A DNA stretch of 29,809 nucleotides from Collinsella sp. (GTDB taxonomy: Bacteria > Actinomycetota > Coriobacteriia > Coriobacteriales > Coriobacteriaceae): the NCBI GenBank assembly GCA_022713905.1, contig JAIHTM010000006.1, positions 1 through 29,809 of the forward strand, written 5' to 3'. Numbering within the stretch: the stretch's first letter is position 1; every line of letters begins with the position of its first letter. This document shows positions 24,033 through 29,809 of this stretch, in pieces. The translations under genes were made by a program, and so were the position numbers. Under the pieces are notes generated by a model that saw nothing but the letters and a program-made list of their open reading frames with translations, made no database searches and had not been told where the DNA came from.

Positions 24033-25911
24033 CCAGTCGTGTGGTTTGGGGGACATCGCCGTATCTGAGTTTGTGCTGCAGCTCGATGCCGCTGCTGCCG
24101 AGGAGCGCTACTCGGTCTTTTGGTGCAACGTGGGCGATGCGGGTAAGCATGCCGTGGCGAGCTTTATGGCCGATGTGTGCCAGACGGGCAAGGTCGTGGC
24201 ACTCACGCAGCTTGCGGACAACCGCGTCTTTTTGATGGTCAAGGCGGGCATGCAGACGGGCGATCTCAACGCCGCGCTTTATCGGGAACAGGTGGTTCCG
24301 ATTAAAACTCATTGGAGCGAGTTGGACGATTACGTCGCGCTCCGTTTGCTGTTCAACTCTTGTTCTCAGTTTGAGGGGATTGAGGACGAGGTCCCCAATG
24401 ACACCGGGCACCTGTATGTCATTAGCGCCAAGGGCGCCCGCCGCGATGCCGGCGAAAGTGACGGCAGGGGGCCTGCCAAGATTGAAACGGTCGAGATTGT
24501 TATCGATGAGGATTGCACTTTCGATCTTAAGATTCGGACGTTCACCAAGCGCCGTGTGCTTATTGGCAGGGCGCAAGGTGACGAGAAAGAACTCGAGAAG
24601 ATTAAGAGCCAAGTGGGCTACAGGCTATCGCCCGTGGCGACGATGGTGCTTGCTCATGAACAAAAAGATGAGTACATCCTGCGCCGTGCCAAGGGTGACA
24701 AGCCGTCTAAGCGCCGCGATCTTACGTTTTCGGCCCAGGCGGACAAGGTCGCCTACACCAAGAAGGGCATTTTGTTCCGAGAGCTGCAGATTCTTGAGCG
24801 TCGGTACAGCGACTTTGTCCGGGTGACGCTTGCGGAATACTCGCGCAAGAGTTTCTATAAGGTGCTCAAGGGCGATGAGTATGCTCGCGTGGTGGCAGAG
24901 CGTATGGTGGGGCAGCGCATCGTGGTGTCGGTTGCGCGCGATGGGCTTACTGGAGTGGCACGCCAATTGGTCGATCGACTCAACGATTCCACGTGGGGCG
25001 TTTATGCGTCGTATGGCGGAAGGGCTGTGGATTCGCAGGCGCTGAACATTGTCGTTGTGCCCAATGAAGTTGCCGAGGACGATGGCTATGCCTTGCATGC
25101 CGGCGTGGTGGAACAGCACGTGACGCCGGATGTATGCGAGCCGTTGTTTAAGGCTGCGCCAAAGCAAAAGGACCGCATCGCACAAGAGGCGATTCTGGGT
25201 GCCATGCTCAAAGAGCTGCTGGTAAAACAGGATGTCGTTGATGGGCGAGTGACGGCGTTTGACCTTGGCGCTTTGGGCATTGAGTCGGTGACGGTGTGCG
25301 GCTTGGTCGATGTGCCACATAAAAAGAAGGACAAGATTGAGCTTGACTCGCGTATCGCGACGTTGGCGATTGGCACGGACGGGGGCATGCGCTATGCCTC
25401 ACATTCGGCAGAAGACGGTCCCGAGGACGAGATGGAGCTCGATCTGCTGACCGAGGATGGCAGGCTCGATAAGGGTGCCTATGTCTTTGACGTGCGGTCG
25501 GGTGGGCGGTCTATGCTTGCGCGTGTGCGGGATACGGACCTGACGACGTTTTCCAACAACTTTATGACCCTGGTGGGCGAACATCAGCTTACGGGTGAAG
25601 CAGGTCGCAAGAAAGCGTATTTCGAGAGCTACAACTCGCCTTATTACGGCATTGGAACGTTCGAGCGCGCGGGCGAGACGTGCTATTTTGTGGGCGTCAA
25701 CAACGGCACCCAGGAGGATATGGCAACTGCGATTCACGTGCGTTCGATCGAGGTGCTCGACGGTGATGATTTGTCCGAGCTGTTGGTTCAGCTGGTCAAC
25801 ATAGGCCTTTCGCGCTATAAGGCTCCGTCCGTGTGGCCGATTCCGGTTAAGTATCTCAACGAGTGCGCTGCGCGTGAGGGCGCGGTGGGGGATGGCGATG
25901 AATGCTCGTAA
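24016..25911 (+). CDS. Partner of helicase-nuclease; possible PIWI/Argonaute-like protein
   Basis: 631 aa. No family could be named with certainty. The C-terminus (about 580-620: LLVQLVNIGLSRYKAPSVWP then IPVKYLNECA) resembles the final helix and P-x-P-V-x-Y-A motif of PIWI domains (W607-P-I-P-V611-K-Y613). The strand ALNIVVVPN (342-350), followed by the helical segment QEAILGAMLKELLVKQ, recalls a MID domain, and LAIGTDGG (450-457) could be the first PIWI strand. A complete DEDX-type catalytic tetrad could not be placed, so if it is PIWI-like it is probably inactive or of the PIWI-RE kind. The GTG at 24016 lies 9 bases after GGAGG and inside the helicase gene. The neighbour, a DinG-like helicase with a REase domain, matches PIWI-RE gene composition. 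Alternatives are an unrelated DNA-binding subunit of the helicase-nuclease. Confidence 0.8.
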   Translation: MQSKHSQSCGLGDIAVSEFVLQLDAAAAEERYSVFWCNVGDAGKHAVASFMADVCQTGKVVALTQLADNRVFLMVKAGMQTGDLNAALYREQVVPIKTHWSELDDYVALRLLFNSCSQFEGIEDEVPNDTGHLYVISAKGARRDAGESDGRGPAKIETVEIVIDEDCTFDLKIRTFTKRRVLIGRAQGDEKELEKIKSQVGYRLSPVATMVLAHEQKDEYILRRAKGDKPSKRRDLTFSAQADKVAYTKKGILFRELQILERRYSDFVRVTLAEYSRKSFYKVLKGDEYARVVAERMVGQRIVVSVARDGLTGVARQLVDRLNDSTWGVYASYGGRAVDSQALNIVVVPNEVAEDDGYALHAGVVEQHVTPDVCEPLFKAAPKQKDRIAQEAILGAMLKELLVKQDVVDGRVTAFDLGALGIESVTVCGLVDVPHKKKDKIELDSRIATLAIGTDGGMRYASHSAEDGPEDEMELDLLTEDGRLDKGAYVFDVRSGGRSMLARVRDTDLTTFSNNFMTLVGEHQLTGEAGRKKAYFESYNSPYYGIGTFERAGETCYFVGVNNGTQEDMATAIHVRSIEVLDGDDLSELLVQLVNIGLSRYKAPSVWPIPVKYLNECAAREGAVGDGDECS

Positions 25912-25953
25912 AAGTGTAGTCGAGTTATATGTACTAGAAATTAAAAATTGTTC

Positions 25954-25982
25954 TTGCATCCTATAGTAGGAGTGCATATACT
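25954..25982 (+). promoter_or_regulatory. Promoter with an operator-like dyad in its spacer
   Basis: TTGCAT (25954-25959), exactly 17 bases and TATACT (25977-25982) form a strong promoter. The spacer contains the dyad TCCTA-TAG-TAGGA (25959-25971), itself flanked by TGCA on both sides (25955-25958 and 25973-25976). A repressor sitting there would block polymerase. Confidence 0.7.
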
Positions 25983-26004
25983 GCAGTCATAGCACATCAG
26001 ATGG

Positions 26005-26021
26005 GGTCTCGAAAAGAGACC
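26005..26021 (+). other. Leader hairpin
   Basis: GGTCTC-GAAAA-GAGACC is a perfect 6-bp stem with a GAAAA loop in the predicted 5' leader of the 64-aa gene, about 15-30 bases after the transcription start and 40 bases before the ATG. It has no T-tract, so mRNA stabilisation or regulation is more likely than termination. Confidence 0.5.
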
Positions 26022-26061
26022 GAGCATACGCATTAGAGTTTATCTTGGAGGGACTTGAGCA

Positions 26062-26256
26062 ATGACTACCTGTATTTCACCCCTTTACAACGACAATAGC
26101 GAGCAGATCAATCTTCAGGCTATGTATGATTATTACGGCAGTTCTAAAACCAAGAACTGCTTGTACGATCAGAGTGATTTGGAGCCTAGCGCCGAAGATC
26201 GCGAGTATCTGAACGAGATTGAGCACGAGTGGGAGTATGAACTCGGCATCCGCTAG
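26062..26256 (+). CDS. Small acidic protein, 64 aa
   Basis: Not recognised. The protein is strongly acidic and Tyr-rich (MYDYYGSS, then DLEPSAEDREYLNEIEHEWE), with no signal peptide or membrane helix. The ATG at 26062 follows GGAGG with 9-base spacing and has its own strong promoter and structured leader, so it is very likely expressed. Its acidity and small size would suit a DNA-mimic or antitoxin-like partner, but that is inference only. It ends shortly before a hairpin, and the large surface-protein gene follows with its own ribosome binding site. Confidence 0.75.
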   Translation: MTTCISPLYNDNSEQINLQAMYDYYGSSKTKNCLYDQSDLEPSAEDREYLNEIEHEWEYELGIR

Positions 26257-26294
26257 TACAGCTGAGTCGTGATCTAGAACCTCCAATTTAATTA

Positions 26295-26321
26295 CCCCGT
26301 TATCACCTCTTTTTAGCGGGG
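26295..26321 (+). terminator. Candidate terminator after the 64-aa gene
   Basis: CCCCGTTA (26295-26302) pairs with TAGCGGGG (26314-26321) over 8 bp including one G-U pair, with an 11-base T-rich loop. It lacks a T-tract after the stem, so it is a modest candidate. Confidence 0.4.
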
Positions 26322-26377
26322 CACGTTGGATCGACTATGTGTGTCAAACAACAGCTCATCGTGGGAAGGAATTGGCA

Positions 26378-29300
26378 ATGAGCAAGAACGTGAACAAGAA
26401 CATCAACGGTGGCACTTCGAGCAAGGTTAAGGCCGCCGGGCGCGTGGCGACGGTTGCCGCGGCGACGATCGCCATGACGGGCGGCTCGCTGCTGTCGCCG
26501 ATGGCTGCGGTGGCGCAGGGTGCGAACGGTGCCGAAGCTACGGGCAAGCCGGCCGCCGTGCTGTCTCCGTTGACGGGCGCCGCCGCGGCTGGTGCCGGCG
26601 CGGGCACGGTGTCGGCAGCGCAGAAGGTTGCCAACCTGCAGGCCGCGGTCGATGCAGCGCGTGCCAAGGCTGCTGCCGCAAAGGCCAATCTGAGTGCGGC
26701 CGCTGCTCCTTACGATGCCACCGCCGCCAGCCAGCAGCAGGCTCAGAGCGCCTATGATACGGCCCGTGGTGCAAGTGACGCCGCGGCTTCTGCCGCCTCG
26801 ACCGAGTTGGAGCAGCAGATGGGTGCCGCTCAGGACAAGGCCGATGCGGACGTGAAGGCGCTCGAGAACGCCCAGGCTGCGCTCGATGCCGCCGAGAAGG
26901 ACCTGGCGGACAAGGGTGATGCCCTGACTGCTGCCCAGAAGGCGGCTGACAATGCCCGGGCTGCGCTCGAGGCTGCGCAGGCTGCTGCGTCCGACGCAAC
27001 CCCTGAGGCTGTTGCCGCGGCTCAGGCTGCTGCCGAGCAGGCCGCGAGCGAGCTGGAGCAGGCGAAGCAGCAGGCCGCTGACGCGCAGGTCAGGCTCTCG
27101 GATGCCCAGATGGTTGTTGATGCTGCCGCGGGCAAGCAGCAGGATGCACAGGGCAAACTTTCGGCAGCTCAGAAGGCAAAGACAGCGGCAGATGCGGACG
27201 TGAACTCCGCCCAGGCGAGCTACGACGCCGCCAAAGCCGATCTTGACCGCGCCGAGCAGGGCGCCGCAGGTCCGGAGTACGATGCCGCCAAGGCCAAGGT
27301 GGACGCCGCCGCTGCTGCGCTGGACGCCGCCAAGTCGGTCCAGGCGCAGCGCGAGGACGAACTCGCTGCCGCTTCACAGGAGGTGGCCGCTGCCGAGAGC
27401 GAGGCGCAGGCTGCCCAGCAGGCGCTCGCCGCACAGCAGCAGGCCGCTGCTGACGCTCAGTCCACGTTGGATGCCGCCACAGCTGCTGCGACTGCAGCCG
27501 ATGCCGCCGTCGATCAGGCAAAGGCCGACCATGCCAACGCGCTCACGGCGCTGGCGGACGCCCAAGCCAAGCTCTCGGCTGCCAAGGACGAGAAGGATGC
27601 CGCCGATCAAGCGCTCGACCAGGCAAAGGCTCAAAAGCAGCAGGCCGACCAGGCTGTGGCGCAGGCGCAGGCCAAGCTTGACGCAGCCCAGGCCGCGGCG
27701 AACGCTTCGGCGGAAAACTACCGCCAGGGCGCCATCGCGTTCTTTAAGAGTGTGGGCGCCGACGACGCGGCGGTTATCATCCTCAACTGCAAATACGCTG
27801 GCCTCACCAAGGTGGGCGAGGAGGTCGACGCGACGAGCCTGACCAACATGAAGCAGGCGATCGTGTGGCTCAAGGCGTGCAACGAATATCGCAAGAGCGT
27901 CGGCCTGAGCGAGCTCAAGGTGACGCATGCCATGATGGCGACGGCCATCGCCGATGCGAACTTCTCGGACACCAAGGTTGCCCATGCCCAGCAGTTTAAC
28001 GTGGGCGAAAACGTGGCTTGGAACTTTGGAAGCAATCCGTTCATCCAGTGGGTCGATCAGGAAAAGGCCGTCTTTGACCGAGCTGCGGCTACGCTGGGGG
28101 CGACGGGCCTTACGGGAAAGGCTGCTTTCGACTTCTATCGTCTGCATGGCAACGAAATCGATCGCTACGCGGCTGCGCATGGCGACACGGTCGGTCACTA
28201 CATGAATGTGATCGATCCCGATTACACCGTGACGGGCATGGGCGTTTGCACGCGCGGGACGATGTCTGGCTGGAAAACCCAGGCGCAGACGTTCTCTATG
28301 TCTGGAGGCTGGTACACGAATGCCGCCAATCCGATGACGGTTGCCGAGTACGAGACTGCGCTTAATGCGTGGTGCGACTCGCTGGCGAATTCTGGGCAGG
28401 GCGTGGATGTGGCTCGTCAGGAGCTTTCTGCTGCTCAGGGCGTTGCCGCCGATGCCGGCAACAAGGTAAGTGCTGCGTCGCAGACCGCTGCCGCTAAGCA
28501 GGCGCAGGTCGATGCCGCTGCCGCTGGTGTTGATGCCGCTGCCGCTGGTGTCTCGGATGCTCAAGCTGCTGTGGGGGAGAAGCAGGCCGCGGCTGAGGCC
28601 GCTGCGCGTGCCGTGGCTGATGCCCGCGCCGACGTGGACACTGCCAACGCTGCGGTTGCCGCGGCGCAGGGTGTCGTAACTGCCAAGTCTGGTGAGCTCG
28701 ATGTCGCCAAGGGCAAGGTGGCCGCTGCTCAGCGTGCGCTGGATGCCGCTCGCGCCGGCGTTGGCGATAAGGAGGGCGCGCTTGCTGCCGCTCAGGATGA
28801 GCTGGCCGCGTATTCGGCCGACGTTGCCTCCGCTCAGCGTGCGTTTGATGCGGCTTCGGCGGCGCTCGAGGGAGCGCGTGCTGTCCAGGCTGACGCGCAG
28901 GCTGCACTGGGCGCCGCCCAGGGCGTGGCCGATCAGGCGGATTCCGACGTTGCCGCTACCCAGACCGAGCTTGCTGCCGCTCAGGCTGCTGCAACTGATG
29001 CCGGCGCAGCTGTGACCGCGGCACAGGCCACATCCGTTGCGGCTACTGCTCGTGCGGCTCAGCTGCGCGATGCCGCCGCGGCGCTTGCTCAGGCTGCGGA
29101 GGACAAAGATGCCGCCGATGCTGCTGTTGAGGCTGCGGCTTCGGCGCAGGCCGATGCCGAGTCTGGCGTGGCTGCAGCGGATGACGCCGTGACGGATGCG
29201 ACCGTCGCTCGTGATGCCTCTGCCGCCGCGGTTGCTCGTCTGCGCAGGATTAATCTTGCCGACGCCATCGCTAACGGACATGCCGACGATGCGGACGAGG

Positions 29301-29719
29301 CACTCAACGCCAAGATCGCCGCAGCTCACAACACCGCCGAGCGTGCCGCCGCTGCCAAGGCGGAACTCGATGCCGCTGCCGCCGCAACCGATGCCGTGGC
29401 GCCGACCTACTGGGAGGCGCTCGGTGACTACAACGCCGCCAAGGCCGAGCTTGACGCTGCTATCGCCGAGCTCAACGCTGAGATTGCCCGCCAAGACGCC
29501 GCCGATCGCGGTGCCGGTGCTCAGTCCCAGCCCGCAACGCAGGTAGCGTATCAGGCTAAGCACATGACGGCGACGACCGAGGTCGCGTCGACGCAAGCTG
29601 CGATGCCTGCTACGGGCGACGCGTCCGGCCTGCTGGGTGAGACCTTCGTGATTGGCGGCACGGTCCTGGTAGCCGCCGGCGTATTCCTCTCCGACAAGCG
29701 CCGCCAACCGATCCGTTAG
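26378..29719 (+). CDS. Sortase-anchored alanine-rich coiled-coil surface protein with CAP domain
   Basis: 1113 aa. The N-terminus has basic residues, then a hydrophobic stretch (RVATVAAATIAMTGGSLLSP) and an AVAQGA cleavage-like site: a signal peptide. Residues about 60-445 and 675-1065 are extremely Ala/Asp/Gln-rich heptad coiled coils. Between them, about 447-670, is a CAP/SCP-type domain (LKACNEYRKSVGLSELKVTH, GENVAW, GHYMNVIDPDYTVTGMGV). The C-terminus is a cell-wall sorting signal: MPATGD (M1076-P-A-T-G1080), a hydrophobic helix and KRR. It is therefore exported and covalently anchored by sortase, with the CAP domain held away from the wall on long helical stalks, probably an adhesin or host-interaction factor. 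The ATG at 26378 follows GGAAGGA; an in-frame start at 26339 would precede the true signal peptide. Confidence 0.95.
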   Translation: MSKNVNKNINGGTSSKVKAAGRVATVAAATIAMTGGSLLSPMAAVAQGANGAEATGKPAAVLSPLTGAAAAGAGAGTVSAAQKVANLQAAVDAARAKAAAAKANLSAAAAPYDATAASQQQAQSAYDTARGASDAAASAASTELEQQMGAAQDKADADVKALENAQAALDAAEKDLADKGDALTAAQKAADNARAALEAAQAAASDATPEAVAAAQAAAEQAASELEQAKQQAADAQVRLSDAQMVVDAAAGKQQDAQGKLSAAQKAKTAADADVNSAQASYDAAKADLDRAEQGAAGPEYDAAKAKVDAAAAALDAAKSVQAQREDELAAASQEVAAAESEAQAAQQALAAQQQAAADAQSTLDAATAAATAADAAVDQAKADHANALTALADAQAKLSAAKDEKDAADQALDQAKAQKQQADQAVAQAQAKLDAAQAAANASAENYRQGAIAFFKSVGADDAAVIILNCKYAGLTKVGEEVDATSLTNMKQAIVWLKACNEYRKSVGLSELKVTHAMMATAIADANFSDTKVAHAQQFNVGENVAWNFGSNPFIQWVDQEKAVFDRAAATLGATGLTGKAAFDFYRLHGNEIDRYAAAHGDTVGHYMNVIDPDYTVTGMGVCTRGTMSGWKTQAQTFSMSGGWYTNAANPMTVAEYETALNAWCDSLANSGQGVDVARQELSAAQGVAADAGNKVSAASQTAAAKQAQVDAAAAGVDAAAAGVSDAQAAVGEKQAAAEAAARAVADARADVDTANAAVAAAQGVVTAKSGELDVAKGKVAAAQRALDAARAGVGDKEGALAAAQDELAAYSADVASAQRAFDAASAALEGARAVQADAQAALGAAQGVADQADSDVAATQTELAAAQAAATDAGAAVTAAQATSVAATARAAQLRDAAAALAQAAEDKDAADAAVEAAASAQADAESGVAAADDAVTDATVARDASAAAVARLRRINLADAIANGHADDADEALNAKIAAAHNTAERAAAAKAELDAAAAATDAVAPTYWEALGDYNAAKAELDAAIAELNAEIARQDAADRGAGAQSQPATQVAYQAKHMTATTEVASTQAAMPATGDASGLLGETFVIGGTVLVAAGVFLSDKRRQPIR

Positions 29720-29744
29720 GGACGGAGGAAACGGATCACTTTCA

Positions 29745-29786
29745 GCGCGCGTCGCAGGGGACATACCCCGCGGCGCGCGCCGGTTT
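29745..29786 (+). terminator. Strong terminator of the surface-protein gene
   Basis: GCGCGCGTCGC-A-GGGG (29745-29760), a 5-base loop ACATA, and CCCCGCGGCGCGCGC (29766-29780) pair almost fully: 15 pairs with one G-U and one bulged A. CGG and four Ts follow. It lies 26 bases after the stop codon. Confidence 0.85.
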
Positions 29787-29809
29787 TAATCTTCAAGATT
29801 GCTTAAGGG

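Noticed and set aside
27374..29764. 796-codon open frame antisense to the surface-protein gene
   Set aside because: It arises from the alanine-rich GCC/GCG codon bias of the real gene, lacks a promoter and ribosome binding site, and its translation shows no domain.
1..29809. CRISPR array, tRNA or rRNA genes
   Set aside because: No regularly spaced direct repeats and no cloverleaf or rRNA-like segment were seen on reading the window.

Overview
The window is a high-GC Gram-positive chromosome segment. Three things point to a gut actinobacterium of the Coriobacteriia, most likely Collinsella or a close relative: GC-rich codon use in the flanking genes, frequent GTG starts with strong purine-rich ribosome binding sites, and a sortase-anchored surface protein with an MPATG signal. 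The genus is an inference from style; no rRNA or tRNA gene is present to settle it.

Layout. Bases 1-1937 look like ordinary chromosome: the 5' part of a response-regulator gene, a DUF4342/UBA-like membrane protein and a PPP-type metallophosphoesterase. From about 1970 to 26256 the content changes to an accessory region rich in genome-defence genes. It holds an unrecognised 279-aa protein; a 178-bp imperfect palindrome; an AbiE-type toxin-antitoxin pair whose antitoxin gene appears to be leaderless; and a solo protein that joins an HsdM-like piece to an HsdS-like piece. Next comes a cluster of an unknown protein, a soluble VirD4/TraG-type ATPase, a ClpP paralogue, another unknown and a small two-helix membrane protein. 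A three-gene cytosine methyltransferase / McrB-like AAA+ / LlaJI-type nuclease operon follows, then an opposite-strand 719-aa zinc-ribbon protein (probably DUF6076). The region ends with two small unknown proteins, a very large DinG-like helicase fused to a PD-(D/E)xK nuclease, and a 631-aa partner overlapping it by 17 bases. After a small acidic protein with its own regulated-looking promoter, the window ends with a 1113-aa alanine-rich coiled-coil CAP-domain surface protein and a strong terminator.

How the genes may work together. The methyltransferase, McrB-like protein and LlaJI-type nuclease overlap or nearly abut and form a modification-dependent or LlaJI-like restriction system. AbiEi and AbiEii form a type IV toxin-antitoxin abortive-infection module. 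The most interesting part is 18817-25911. Its helicase-nuclease has a complete Walker A, Walker B, SAT, QxxGRxxR motif set and a C-terminal D-x15-DFK nuclease signature. The partner ends in a sequence resembling the C-terminus of Argonaute/PIWI domains. A DinG-like helicase, a REase-fold nuclease and a PIWI-like protein is the gene composition known from PIWI-RE systems, so this may be a divergent or fused version of that theme. The PIWI assignment is a hypothesis from motif reading and needs profile or structure comparison. The VirD4-like/ClpP cluster has no relaxase or other type IV secretion genes beside it, so it may be another uncharacterised accessory system.
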